Source: Rheum nobile | Lineage: Eukaryota; Streptophyta; Magnoliopsida; Caryophyllales; Polygonaceae | Direction of reading: 5' to 3' | DNA: 64,000 bases | Assembly: GCA_027886185.1 (NCBI GenBank) | Contig: WOAB01000606.1 | Span: 4,278,001-4,342,000 of the forward strand | Shown here: positions 23,761-34,998 of the stretch, in pieces | Numbering within the stretch: position 1 is the first letter of the stretch | Layout of the letters: each line of letters opens with the position of its first letter | Made by a program: the position numbers and the translations under genes | Notes under the pieces: generated by a model | What the model saw: only the letters and a program-made list of their open reading frames with translations | What the model was told of the DNA's origin: nothing | The model's database searches: none

Positions 23761-26538
23761 AACTCTCTCGAACCCTAAATTTCTTTCTACGTTCTACGCT
23801 ATGAAGAACTAAGCCTCCTTGGCTTAGTCAGACGCTGAAGCTTTCATTTTGATTAAGTTGTGAGATTCTCGTTCTTAATCTATTGCATGGTTTTTATCTT
23901 TCTCTTGCTTAAGTTGCTTATGATTGATATTGATAATCTCTATTTGGACGCAACTAGGGTTTGTCGTTATTGATCTATTGCTAGATCTAGATTGTTACTG
24001 GTTGAGCATATCTATTTCAGAGTAGCAACTGTATCGTACTAGTATCTGGTTGTGCTAGTCTTATGCAGAAGAGAATTGATTTACATTCTAGGATAAAAGC
24101 TGGTTGTTTTATGCTAGAATTGTATCCAACTATATTCCTATCCGTAAGGCTGCTGTTAAACTGAATCTTGATAGTTTCAGGGTTGTTTAATTAGTTAGTG
24201 CTAATAGTATCTGGTTATGCTATTAGTTATATCTGAAAAGGAATTGGAATTTCCATTGCATGAGATTTTGAATGAGTATCTAGGATCAACTTGTCATACG
24301 AATAGTGGATGTTGTTTGACTAAGTGCTTTTCCCATCACTGATTTCACAACTCTTTAGCTTGTTTACCTTTTGCATGTTTAGATTACTTAAACTCACAAA
24401 ACCCCCCTTTGGTTACTTTGCTTTGACACATAATTTGCATACATAGATAGAATTCGCCTCCCTGTGGGTTCGACCTTTACTTACCTAGGACTACGGTTTA
24501 GGGTTTGTTTGGATATTTTGCATAGCAGTTTTACACGACGAAAACCTGTTATCATTAGTCTAATGAAAGACCATGCATGGGCACAAAGCAGAAGGTTCGA
24601 AGTAGTCGTATTAGGTTAGACTCATCGTCCCTCGAATAACAGTCGAGTACGATAGTCAACCACCATACTGCTACTGGAATACAGAAAAAGGCATGCACGA
24701 GAGAAGATTCTGGAAGACCGAGTCTTCCCAGAAATCAACTCGAAAGAAGACTCCAACGAAATGAGTCTTATAGGAAGATATGACAAAGTCTGGAACAACA
24801 CAGAATCACATAATTACAGTATCGCATTCGAGCGACTAAAAGTTAAGACGAGCTTTCCTAGCTGCACTAGCGCCTAGCTGCACTACTCGCCCAAGGTATA
24901 TTAATTATGTGAGACAACGGCACTTATCTTATGATATTATCAAACGCACAACACGTTATAAGCTTTTAGATGTATATATCCCATGGATCCTATACATATA
25001 GTATTAGGTGGGGTCTAGCCACCTCTCTACTATTTCGAGATTTGTGCCACCAGCTAAGTGCACCACCTCTATACTCGTGTATCAGAGGTTGGGTCATGAC
25101 CATCCATGTGGTATCAGGTGGGGTCTAGCCACCTCTCTATCAAATTATAAAGAAACGACTGGATCCCAACGAATCCAATGTTCCTGACTACTAGTGCTAA
25201 CTAAACAGTCCAAGCACAACAATAGTCCACAAACATTAACATAACTGCCCTCAAGGCTAACAACATAAATATATATTCATAATAGCGTTGTTCTAATAGA
25301 TATACAACCTATTATAATATCATAATTTAGTTTTCCAAAACAATTAACAAAACTGTTCCCAGACGAACACATTATTCATTCCAAATTAATTACTCAATTA
25401 AACAACTGATAATTAATGGAAACATGGAATGATGAGCAAGAGCGAACCGCCACTTGCCTTAAATCCGCAGAAGCTTAACGAAGCTAGGTACGATGACAAC
25501 TGGTTTCCGGGCTCGAAGCAGGGACAGATCTGACAACACAGATTCCTTCGGATCGACCCATAAAGAAACCCTAAGTTAGATTCGACAACAACGAGTACGA
25601 ACCTAAAGAATAACGGAAGAAATCGAAAGGAACGAAGCCCGATCGAAATCCACAGAAGCCAAGGCAGAAACAAGCCAAGAGCTTCTGGGCGGCGGTCGCC
25701 GCCTGTCTTATGGCGGGCGCCTCCTGTTCGTGGCGGCGGTCGCCTCCTGTTCGTGGCGGCGGTCGCCGCCTGCCTTACGGCGGGCGCCGCTATGAACACC
25801 GGGAAAATTACGAGAGGCACAAAACTCACCAACTTCGATTGTTTTGCTTCTCCTTTCCTTTGCTTTGGATTCTAAGCTTCTAAGGGCCTGCAAAGCTTCA
25901 CTTTGCAACTGGAATAACACCAAATGGAGCTCCGGCGATTGATTGTGAATTATCCGGCGAAAACTTGAAATTTCCGGCGAGTGATTTATGGGGAGATTGA
26001 GCTTCGGATTTGTGCTCAATTCAGCTCCCAAATCCTCCTTTAAATAGCCAAAACTCCAGGGGACAACCAAGGGCACGTGGAGGGCTAAGATCGGAGGTCA
26101 CCCGATTCGCCGACCATCACAGAGTCAAGCCGGCGAGGCAGGGCTAGGCCTGCATCTAGGCGGCGGTCGCTGCCCATTTTGGCCTGCGGCGGTCGCTACT
26201 TTTTGGCCGGCGGCGGTCGCTGCTTTTTGGCTCCACTTGCCAACTTGCCGGGAAGTGGATGACGATGTCAGAGCCTGTCAGGCGACGGTCGCCGCCAAGC
26301 CCATTTTTCGTCCGTTTAAGCTTGGAACAACAAGGTCTTAATCCGGGATAAATAATAATCGTACACGAACGAGTATTAACTCCCAAAATACGTCGACTGT
26401 ATATTATTTCACTTAGAAAAATATTACAGAGATTAAGAACATTACAGAATGTCTTTTTGTCTCCGAAATTAAATCGACGTACACAACAGACGTTCAGGTA
26501 ATTTCCAAAATACCCTTACAGAAATACGGGGTATCACA

Positions 26539-26555
26539 TCACCTCCCCCTTAAAA
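26539..26555 (-). other. Polypurine tract of T3
   Basis: The minus strand reads CTTTTAAGGGGGAGGTGA-type sequence against the 3' LTR. The TTTCGGGGTCGAAA motif just upstream is shared with T1, T2 and T4. Confidence 0.8.
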
Positions 26556-26574
26556 GAAGTTTCGACCCCGAAAC

Positions 26575-28248
26575 TTAGGTCGCAAATAACTCGGGAAAAC
26601 GCTTGAGCATATCTGCTTTAGTTTCCCATGTTTCCCAAGTAACTTCTTCAGTCCCTGACTTGAACCACAGAATTCGTACCAATGGTACGATCTTGTTGCG
26701 CAATTGCTTCTCACTATGCTCGAGAATGCACACAGGCATCTCTTCGTAGGTACCATTTGCCTGAATCTCGATGTCCTCGTAGCTCAGCACATGAGACTCA
26801 TCTGGTACGTATTTCCTTAGCAAGGATACGTGGAACACATTATGCACTGGGTGTGCCGATGGCGGCAATGCCAAGCGGTACGCTAGAGATCCCACTCTAT
26901 CAAGAATCTCGAATGGTCCCACGTAGCGAGGGTTAAGCTTCCCACGCTTACCAAATCTGAACACACCCTTGGATGGAGATACTTTGACAAATACTTTGTC
27001 ACCAACCTCGAACTCGACAGTCCTACGCTTCTGATCCGCGTAAGACTTCTGTCGACTTTGGGCGGTCAACATTCTTTGTCTAATCAAAACAATGTCCGAA
27101 GCTGTTCTCTCGACCAACTCTGGTCCGAGCAGAATCTTGTCGGCATTCTCATCCCAACAAATCGGAGATCTGCATCTGCGACCATACAAAGCTTCGAACG
27201 GAACCATCTTGATAGTAGCATGCCAGCTATTATTGTATGTGAACTCAATCAGACTCAGGCTGTCTTCCCAGCTAGTCGGATGATCGAGTACACATGCTCT
27301 TAGCATATCCTCCAGGGTCTGGATGGTCCTTTCAGACTGTCCATCTGTTTGAGGATGAAACACAGTACTGAATCTCAATTCAGTTTCCATGGCCTTGTGA
27401 AGTTCTTGCCAAAATCTTGACATGAATCGGCCATCTCGATCCGATATAATGGTCTTGGGGATACCATGTAAACGGATATTCTCCTTGTGGTAAACTTCTG
27501 CTAACTTCTGGGTTTCCCATGTGGTCTTGATGGCTATGAAATGAGCACTCTTCGTAAGCCGGTCCACAATTACCCATATAGCATCTTTCTGACTTCGAGT
27601 CTTTGGTAGCCCAGTGATGAAGTCCATGACGATGTCCTCCCATTTCCATTCTGGCACGGGGAGAGGTAGCAACTCACCACCTGGTCTACGGTGTTCGATC
27701 TTGACCTTCTGGCAAGTTAAGCATTTTGCCACGAAGTCTGCTACATCCCACTTCATGTTTGGCCACCAAAACTTCTTCCGAAGATCCTTGTACATCTTGC
27801 TAGAGCCAGGATGTACAGAATAAGCTGAAGAATGAGCTTCTCTCATTACTAACTGGCGAAGACCTTCTGTGTCAGGCACACAGATCCGGTCTTGAAACCA
27901 GAGTGATCCATCATCCTGAATCACAAAACAGGGAGCCTTCCCGTCCATTACTTCATTGCTTAGCTTCACCAAGATTATGTGATCGACTTGCCTTTCTTTG
28001 ATTTGATCTAGTAGCGTAGCCTGAATTTCCAGCATAGTCAGGTACCATCTACGTTGATCATACAAGAATTCAGCTTCGCATGACATTTGATTTAGTTTAG
28101 CATGAGCAGTAAGTAGAGCAACTACTGTCTCGTGCGTTGTCTTCCGGCTTAGTGCATCGGCTACCACGTTAGCCTTGCCCGGATGATACAGCAACTCGAT
28201 GACGTAGTCCTTAAGCAACTCTAGCCAGCGGCGTTGTCTCATATTCAA
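26575..28248 (-). CDS. T3 RNase H end, integrase and chromodomain-like tail (557 codons)
   Basis: Open frame for the last third of Pol. Residues 20-36 are the end of RNase H (YHPGKANVVADALSRK). The integrase zinc domain has His139, His146, Cys176 and Cys179. The catalytic triad is visible as Asp209 (MDFITGLP), Asp270 (SDRDGRF) and Glu306 (QSERTIQTLEDML) with DD35E spacing, so the core looks intact. The tail (about 490-555) contains VRILWFKSGTEEVTWE and FPELF, chromodomain-like. Integrase inserts the cDNA. The frame is cut off from the rest of Pol by a nonsense codon just upstream (Gln to stop in KELNMRQRRW context, about 28257) and a frameshift near 28400. The annotated ATG is therefore internal to the ancestral polyprotein. 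Confidence 0.9.
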   Translation of the reverse strand: MNMRQRRWLELLKDYVIELLYHPGKANVVADALSRKTTHETVVALLTAHAKLNQMSCEAEFLYDQRRWYLTMLEIQATLLDQIKERQVDHIILVKLSNEVMDGKAPCFVIQDDGSLWFQDRICVPDTEGLRQLVMREAHSSAYSVHPGSSKMYKDLRKKFWWPNMKWDVADFVAKCLTCQKVKIEHRRPGGELLPLPVPEWKWEDIVMDFITGLPKTRSQKDAIWVIVDRLTKSAHFIAIKTTWETQKLAEVYHKENIRLHGIPKTIISDRDGRFMSRFWQELHKAMETELRFSTVFHPQTDGQSERTIQTLEDMLRACVLDHPTSWEDSLSLIEFTYNNSWHATIKMVPFEALYGRRCRSPICWDENADKILLGPELVERTASDIVLIRQRMLTAQSRQKSYADQKRRTVEFEVGDKVFVKVSPSKGVFRFGKRGKLNPRYVGPFEILDRVGSLAYRLALPPSAHPVHNVFHVSLLRKYVPDESHVLSYEDIEIQANGTYEEMPVCILEHSEKQLRNKIVPLVRILWFKSGTEEVTWETWETKADMLKRFPELFAT

Positions 28249-30338
28249 CTCCTTTTAAGTAAATATATATTTGAGACTCTTGTGATCCGTGAAGACTTGG
28301 CATTTCACCCCATAGAGATAATGCCTCCAAATCTTCAGTGCAAAAACTACCGCTGCTAACTCAAGATCGTGTGTCGGATAGTTTTCTGCATCAATACACA
28401 ACCCAAACCACATTTTGAAGCATCACTATAGACCACATAATCGTCGTTCCCTTCTGGAAGTGCTAACACTGGTGCCGAGGTCAGACGTCGTTTCAATTCC
28501 TGAAAACTGGCCTCGCACTTGTCATTCCAGACAAATTTCTTGTGGACCTTGCGGAGCAGACCGGTCATAGGTATAGTGATCTTCGAAAATCCCTCTACGA
28601 ATCGTCTATAATATCCGGCAAGTCTAAGAAAACTGCGCACCTCCTTCACATTCTGAGGCTGCTTCCAATTAGCCACAGCTTCAATTTTCTGGGGATCAAC
28701 CATAACCCCATTCTCATTGATCACATGGCCTAGGAAAGCCACTTCTCTCATCCAGAAGTCACACTTAGACAATTTAGCATACAGCTCATTTTGTCTAAGG
28801 ACTGATAAGGCAATCCGCAGATGTTCCTCGTGAACCTCTTCATTCGGAGAATAGATCAGAATGTCATCGATGAAGACCACCACGAACTTATCCAAGTACT
28901 GGTGAAAACATCGATTCATCAGATCCATGAAGACTGTTGGAGCATTCGTAAGTCCAAAAGGCATTACTACGAACTCGTAGTGACCATATCTGGTCCGGAA
29001 CGCAGTTCTAGGAATGTCTTCCTTACGAATTCTCAGCTGATGATAACCCGATCTCAAGTCGATCTTGGAGAAAACTTTTGCTCCTTGTAATTGATCTAAC
29101 AGATCATCAATCCTTGGCAAAGGATGTTTATTCTTGATCGTGACTTTATTCAACTCGCGATAGTCGATACAAAGTCGAAACGATCCATCTTTCTTCTTGA
29201 CAAATAAAACCGGAGCACCCCAAGGCGATGCTCTCGGCCTTACATAACCCTTGTCGAGAAGATCCTCGATTTGCTTCTTCAACTCTTTCATCTCTGCAGG
29301 AGCCATCCGGTACGGTGATTTAGAAATCGGCGTCGTACCAGGCTCAAGATCAATAGAAAATTCCACACCACGATTTGGGGGTAATCCAGGAATTTCTTCC
29401 GGAAAGACATCCGAAAAATCCCTAACCACAGGAATATCAAGAACTGAAGGTTCATCTTTCGCGGGCGGATCCAGGTAGCAAAGGTACCCGACACAACCTT
29501 GTCGTAGTAGCTTAAACGCAGCCATCGCATTGATAAGCATGCAGTTATCAGCGTCATTCCGACCCTTAAACTTGCACACGAACTGGCCCCCAGATGACAC
29601 TGTCACCGTCCTTGAACTAAAGTCGATCACCGCCCCATGATGCGTCAGCCAATCCATACCGAGAATAATGTCGTATGGAGCCATGGCTATACAAATCAAA
29701 TCTGCCTCGAATTTCTTACCCTGAATGGTAATCGAAAATTCAGACAACTGCTTCGTCCGAACCAGACGATCACCAATAGGAAGACTTACAACGAAAGACT
29801 CACAAGCTTCATCGCACACTAATCCTAACTTACTAATACAACTATCCAAAATAAAGGAATGGGTAGCACCCGAATCAAACAGAATGCATACTGAAGTAGA
29901 ATAAAGGTATAAAGTACCTTGTGCAATTGGAGCGTTAGGTCCATCCGCCTCACGCATCTCGTACAGGCGTTGACCGTGACCTCCAGAAGCAGCTGGGGCT
30001 TTCCCCTTATTCTGAGCAGTTGTTTGCATTGATGGACTAGGAGTCTCAGCTGGCTTGAACCTGGGCCGGTCATTCTGATTAACTGACCCATATTGTGACT
30101 CCATTCCCCTCTGCTTTCCCTGCTGATAGAATTTCTGCATATGGCCTCTATGACCACATTCAAAGCATAACTTCTTCTCCTTTGGGCACACAATGCTCTT
30201 GTGCCCCGCAGCACCACAATTATAGGACTGGATTCTTGCTCTGGCCCGTCTGCTGCGGTGACCCTCCTTGAGTCGTGTCCGTCTTTGCTCGACCAGACTT
30301 AGCAAAGTTAGACGATGGCGCAGGTCGCTTGAATCCAC
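28249..30338 (-). CDS. T3 zinc knuckles, protease, reverse transcriptase and RNase H start
   Basis: The 660-codon open frame (30338-28356) carries, in order: two gag zinc knuckles (about 36-72), a retropepsin-like protease with DSGATHSFI near residue 150, RT with FRLCIDYRELNKVTIKNKHPLPRIDDL and the active site VVFIDDILIYS near 490, and the beginning of RNase H (DDYVVYSDASKCGLGCVL). Both knuckles have lost a ligand: the first Cys of knuckle 1 is Ser (QSYNCG) and the last Cys of knuckle 2 is Tyr (MQKFY). The protease and RT core look intact. After about 28400 the frame shifts, and RNase H continues in another frame to 28249. The first codons are an artefact of the gag frameshift near 30250. This is a damaged Gag-Pol, not a complete one. 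Confidence 0.88.
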
Positions 30339-31231
30339 TCCCTTGATTCTGCATCGATCTTAGCCGATTGCGTCTTTTGGTTGACTCCTCCAGAGTCACC
30401 TCTAATTTGTAGGTTGCATTCACATACTGCTCTAGAGTAGAGCATGTGTGGTGCACCATCATTGGCTTGATATCTGGGCTCATCCACTCGTGGAAATACC
30501 AGATTTTCTGTGCCTCGCTGGATATCTTAGGTCCAGCGTACTGTAACAGGTGATTGAACTTGGTCGCAAGCTCGGTTACCTTCAATCCATCCGTTTTAGG
30601 GTACAGAAACTCCTTGTGTTTCTCCTCCCTCATAGCACGAGAGAAGAAACGGTTTGTCATCTTTGTCTTGAACATCTCCCAGTTCAAAACAGGACTTTCA
30701 GCTAAGCCGGTACTCTCCCACCACTCGCTAGCCTCTTCCTTCAACTGAAGAGAAGCTATATGTACTTTCTCAGCTTCAGTACAATCCACATTGCGGAACA
30801 GTCGCTCCATGTGGGAAAACCAATGGGTCACCTTGACCGGTTCTCCTTTTCCGTTGTAGCTGTCAGGCCTCATGGAATTAATGGTCTTCAGCGCACGACC
30901 ATAATTGTCTCGAGTCCTGACTGCATTCTCTTGAAATACACAGTTCACTGGCTCCTCAAATCTGGGAACCGGTGGAGGTATTGGCACACCTTGTTCCTGC
31001 GGCACACCTGGTCGCAGTATATCAGTTACTGCCTGCATAACCATTCATCGAAATGCTTCCATTATAGCAGCATCTAATACTATTGGAGCGTTGGTCTGAC
31101 CTTGACCATTGCCCCCAGGATGATTGTTGGAACCTGACTCTTGCTCGTCTTGTCCAACATTTCCTACAGTTGGTCTGGGGTCATTGCTTGTCCCAGCACC
31201 AGCTCAAAATTGTGTTCCTCGTGTTCACCAT
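30220..31231 (-). pseudogene. T3 gag, N-terminal and capsid part
   Basis: The gag ATG is at 31231 (MVNTRN...), right after an AACAG acceptor-like sequence, and is frameshifted within its first codons relative to T2 and T4. A TGA (FR*MVMQAV) closes the early frame near 31046. From 31044 the capsid region is open for 274 codons (SMRPDSYNGKGEPVKVTHWFSHMERL, KEEASEWWES, FFSRAMREEKHKEF), then shifts frame near 30250 into the knuckles. It is otherwise collinear with T2 and T4 gag. Confidence 0.87.
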
Positions 31232-31507
31232 CTGTTTACCGATCCAGTTCCAAGTATTTTATACATTAATATTATTCAATATACTTAATGTAGCAAAATC
31301 ACTCAGAGTAGATCAACTTGGTATTTTTATAGATGAACTTGAACTATTTTACAACTGCACATTAGCCGATCTCCCGAGCGTCAGGTCAAAATTGCTCGGA
31401 GATTGTAGTATTTCACAAAGTACATGCCGCAATACTAGAATATTTACACGGTACATTCTGAAATACTAAGAAAAGGAAACTACTGCTACAGGCAACGTCG
31501 GTCCTTA
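31232..31507 (-). other. Spacer between leader ORF and gag in T3
   Basis: About 280 AT-rich bases. Its gag-proximal part, ending CGGTAAACAG before the gag ATG, is conserved in T2 and T4 and looks like a polypyrimidine-poor 3' splice site. Confidence 0.5.
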
Positions 31508-32434
31508 TCACGGTTCTCCGAAACGTTTCCTATATGGTAGACTTCCCATGCAAGGCTTCTTCAGACGGGGTTCTCCATCGGATTCTGACGATGGACTACG
31601 CACCCTGCTTGGCCCTAGAACACATGATTCTGGTGTCCTTGGCCTTATCTCAGTCATGGTGAAGTATGGATCATCCACGTTTGGCTCTCCTAGCCCAGCC
31701 CTTCTCTGAGCACTGGCCATCATTTTATCCATCTGGTATTGCTGTTTAGAAGAGATCATCTCACTTTGGCGAAGGATCTCTCGTAGTTCAGATTCCGTCC
31801 TCCTTCTCCTTTGAGTAGGGATAGTCTGAGATTCTCTACCACTTCTTCCAATACCGTATTCGGTATAAAGTATTTCCCAGTCAGCAACAGACATGAGTGT
31901 GTACTCTGACACTGGTGGCAACTCTTGCACAAGTGCTAACTCTGAACTGGGGTGAATAAATTGCATCCCCGGTTCCTGACTATCCACCAGCAAGTGCCTC
32001 AAGTCATCGGACTCCTGGTTCTGCTCGTTGAGGTCCATCTCGGTATCCTCCTCGGGATCATCCTCATCGGGGTCATCTTCCTCGTCGGGGTCATCCTCTA
32101 TGGGGTCCTCTTCTTCATCTTCCTCCTCGCTCCCTTCAGGAATCATTTCTATCTGGTAATCGTCATTGTAGTACCCTCTCGCGTACCTAGACGATTCATC
32201 TTCTTGCATTGCTTCCTCCCTTGGTGGCTCAACTGGTGCTGCCACAGGAACTACATCATTCCTTGACACCAGGACTACCGACTCAGGAAGCACATGCTTG
32301 ATCTCCTCAGGTGGGCTGCTTTGTTCTCCAACCTCGAAGCACTCATGGGGTATTGGGAAATCGAGCCTTCTAGGAGATGGTGAATCCATCTCGGCATCTA
32401 CCGAGTCCCTCTTATGAGAAAGACACGCACCCAT
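31508..32434 (-). CDS. Leader ORF of T3: 308-residue acidic protein with N-myristoylation-type start
   Basis: Intact frame between PBS and gag, same strand as the element. I do not recognise the protein. Visible features: MGACLSHKR start (Gly2, Ser6 and following Lys/Arg fit the N-myristoylation pattern, and Cys4 could be palmitoylated); SPSPRRLDF near 18-26; a strongly acidic run at about 100-133 (Glu/Asp with Pro); a basic RRRR at 209-212 followed by a heptad-like stretch to about 245; an Ser/Arg/Pro-rich tail (RVRSPSSES, 277-285). No knuckle, protease or membrane helix is seen, and its position before gag is wrong for an env gene. T2 and T4 keep the homologous start but have lost the rest. 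It remains open although gag and pol in the same element have stops. This suggests either selection until recently or chance. Confidence 0.7.
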   Translation of the reverse strand: MGACLSHKRDSVDAEMDSPSPRRLDFPIPHECFEVGEQSSPPEEIKHVLPESVVLVSRNDVVPVAAPVEPPREEAMQEDESSRYARGYYNDDYQIEMIPEGSEEEDEEEDPIEDDPDEEDDPDEDDPEEDTEMDLNEQNQESDDLRHLLVDSQEPGMQFIHPSSELALVQELPPVSEYTLMSVADWEILYTEYGIGRSGRESQTIPTQRRRRTESELREILRQSEMISSKQQYQMDKMMASAQRRAGLGEPNVDDPYFTMTEIRPRTPESCVLGPSRVRSPSSESDGEPRLKKPCMGSLPYRKRFGEP

Positions 32435-32639
32435 ATCCTACAGGATAACGAGGAAGGAATTAGTCTTTCTAGACATAGAAGCAAGCTTACTACATCAGAC
32501 TATAGATAGAAGACATGACTATGAACGGTGTTATATTTTCAAATTCTTTTCATTTTGAAAATTCAGAGCCCTTTTGAAAATACTTTTCAATTGAAAACGA
32601 GTAATTGGTTTTTAAATACCCAACCCGTTTTAAAACTTA

Positions 32640-32652
32640 GGCTCTGATACCA
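32640..32652 (-). other. Primer-binding site of T3
   Basis: The minus strand reads TGGTATCAGAGCC, complementary to initiator tRNA-Met, four bases from the 5' LTR end at 32657. Confidence 0.9.
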
Positions 32653-32656
32653 CAAC

Positions 32657-34993
32657 TGTAACACCCCCAAATCTTAACCCATTTGGAAATGTATTACCGC
32701 CAGTGACCTCGGTTTTCCTCACCGAAGCCACCCAAGGCTTTACCGTTTAAATACAATCCATGAAACACTTATGATACAAAATCATCATAATATTCGATTA
32801 AAGTATGAGTCCCGGAATTACATCCCAATTCCGAATAGGACTAAATACAGAGTTAAACAAAATACAGCGGAAGTCTTTCTTAAAATATACAAAAAGGGGT
32901 TGTGATCGCCATGATCACCTGCCCAAGATTCTCAACCTGATTAAAACATTAAAAACATCCAAAAACCACCGTCGTCTTCATAGTCATTCTAGTCTCCTCA
33001 TATATGCGCTCTATCTAATGTGCCGAATCGAACGGATGACACCAGCCAACCATGCAGAGAACAATTTTGGTTGGTTAGTCTAATAAAAGACCATGCAAGG
33101 GCACAAAGCAGAAGGTTCAAAGTAGTCGTATTAGGTTAGACTCATCGTCCCTCGAATAACAGTCGAGTACGATAGTCAACCACCATACTTCTACTGGAAT
33201 ACAGAAAAAGGCATGCACGAGAGAAGATTCTGGAAGACCGAGTCTTCCCAGAAATCAACTCGAAAGAAGACTCCAACGAAATGAGTCTTATAGGAAGATA
33301 TGACAAAGTCTGGAACAACACAGAATCACATAATTACAGTATCGCATTCGAGCGACTAAAAGTTAAGACGAGCTTTCCTAGCTGCACTAGCACGTAGCTG
33401 CACTACTCGCCCAAGGTATATTAATTATGTGCGACAACGGCACTTATCTTATGATATTATCAAACGCACAACACGTTATAAGCTTTTAGATGTATATATC
33501 CCATGAATCCTATACATATAGTATTAGGTGGGGTCTAGCCACCTCTCTACTATTTCAAGATTTGTGCCACCAGCTAAGTGCACCACCTCTATACTCGTGT
33601 ATCAGAGGTTGGGTCATGACCATCCATGTGGTATCAGGTGGGGTCTAGCCACCTCTCTACCAAATTATAAAGAAACGACTGGATCCCAACGAATCCAACG
33701 TTCCTGACTACTAGTGCTAACTAAACAGTCCAAGCACAACAATAGTCCACAAACATTAACATAACTACCCTCAAGGCTAACAACATAAATATATATTCAT
33801 AATAGCGTTGTTCTAACAGATATACAACCTATTATAATATCATATTTTAGTTTTCCAAAACAATTAACAAAACTGTTCCCAGACGAACACAGTATTCATT
33901 CCAAATTAATTACTCAATTAAACAACTGATAATTAATGGAAATATGGAATGATGAGCAAGAGCGAACCGCCACTTGCCTTAAATCTGCAGAAGCTTAACG
34001 AAGCTAGGTACGACGACAACTGGTTTCCGGGCTCGAAGCAGGGACAGATCTGACAAAACAGATTCCTTCCGATCGACCCACAAATAAACCCTAAGTTAGA
34101 TTTGACAACAACGAGTACGAACCTAAAGAATAACAGAAGAAATCGAAAGGAACGAAGCCCGATCGAAAGCCACATAAGCCAAGGCCGAAACAAGCCAAGA
34201 GCTTTTGTGCGGCGGTCGCCGCCTGTTCGTGGCGGCGGTCGCCGCTACGAACACCGGGAAAATTACGAGAGGCACAAAACTCACCGACTTCGATTGTTTT
34301 GCTTCTCCTTTCCTTTGCTTTGGATTCTAAGCTTCTAAGGGCCTCCAAAGCTTCACTTTGCAACTGGAATAACACCAAATGGAGCTCCGGCGATTGATTG
34401 TGAATTATCCGGCGAAAACTTGAAATTTCCGGTGAGTGATTTATGGGGAGATTGAGCTTCAGATTTGTGCTCAATTCAGCTCCCAAATCCTCCTTTAAAT
34501 AGCCAAAACTCCAGGGGACAACCAAGGGCACGTGGAGGGCTAAGATCGGAGGTCACCCGATTCGCCGACCATCACAGAGTCAAGCCGGCGAGGCAGGGCT
34601 AGGCCTGCATCTAGGCCGCGGTCGCTACCCATTTTGGCTTGCGGCGGTCGCTGCTTTTTGGCCGGCGGCGGTCACTGCTTTTTAGCGCCACTTGCCAACT
34701 TGCCGGGAAGAGGATGACGATGTCAGAGCCTGTCAGGCGGCGGTCGCCGCCAAGCCCATTTTTCGTCCATTTAAGCTTGGAACAACAAGGTCTTAATCCG
34801 GGATAAATAATAATCGTACACGAACGAGTATTAAGTCCCAAAATACGCCGACTGTATATTATTTCACTTAGAAAAATATTACAGAGATTAAGAACATTAC
34901 AGAATGTCTTTCTGTCTCCGAAATTAAATCGACGTACACAACAAACGTTCAGGTAATTTCCAAAATACCCTTACAGAAATACGGGGTATCACA
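32657..34993 (-). repeat. 5' LTR of T3
   Basis: 2337 bp. Promoter-like TTTAAATAG box near 34492-34502, GC-rich clusters at 34207-34248 and 34614-34752, conserved donor/hairpin block 33952-33978, TGGAT..ATCCA hairpin 33680-33697, and AGGTGG..CCACCT hairpin repeats at about 33526-33544 and 33636-33654. Between these lies a longer ACCTCTATAC..GTATCAGAGGT hairpin (about 33585-33610). Confidence 0.93.
34492..34502 (-). promoter_or_regulatory. Possible TATA-like box in T3 5' LTR
   Basis: The minus strand reads CTATTTAAAGG, at the position where other Tekay-like LTRs here have CTATAAATAG. It is weaker than in T1, T2 and T4. Confidence 0.45.
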
Positions 34994-34998
34994 GCCTT

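Larger units (their letters stand above)
22267..24554 (+). mobile_element. Rearranged LTR insertion: U3-R-U5-PBS, inverted U5 end, R-U5
   Basis: A TSD TTAGT flanks it (22262-22266, 24555-24559), and it has TGATAAGCGC...CTGTTATCA ends. The first 1364 bp (22267-23630) form a full LTR, followed by AAT and TTGGCGCC, the start of the Athila/Tat-type PBS. The sequence then turns back. Bases 23638-23760 are the inverted copy of 23515-23637, giving a near-perfect palindrome of about 246 bp centred between 23637 and 23638. From 23761 to 24554 a second LTR copy runs forward but lacks U3, starting close to the predicted transcription start. There is no internal coding domain. The LTR family resembles the solo LTR at 37651-39026. 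Confidence 0.88.
21844..26538 (-). repeat. 3' LTR of T3 (interrupted)
   Basis: Two parts, 21844-22266 and 24560-26538, separated by a 2288-bp insert with TSD TTAGT. They are near-identical to 32657-34993. The LTR contains GC-rich clusters (25684-25795, 26158-26292), AGGTGG..CCACCT hairpin repeats (about 25005-25135), the conserved block 25432-25458, and a TTTAAATAG promoter-like box at 26037-26047 (plus-strand reading). Confidence 0.92.
21844..34993 (-). mobile_element. Tekay-like gypsy element T3 (most complete; has leader ORF)
   Basis: Minus-strand element with a perfect TSD GCCTT (21839-21843 and 34994-34998). 5' LTR 32657-34993 (2337 bp), PBS 32640-32652, leader ORF 31508-32434, gag, protease, RT, RNase H, integrase with chromodomain-like tail, polypurine tract 26539-26555, 3' LTR 21844-26538 (interrupted by 22267-24554). 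The internal domain is about 6.1 kb with only a few breaks: frameshifts in gag near 31200 and 30250, one in RNase H near 28400 and a nonsense codon near 28257. It inserted into the CRM integrase and is younger than it. Confidence 0.95.

Noticed and set aside
31508..32434. Leader ORF of T3 as an env-like gene
   Set aside because: No signal peptide or transmembrane segment, and it lies before gag instead of after pol.
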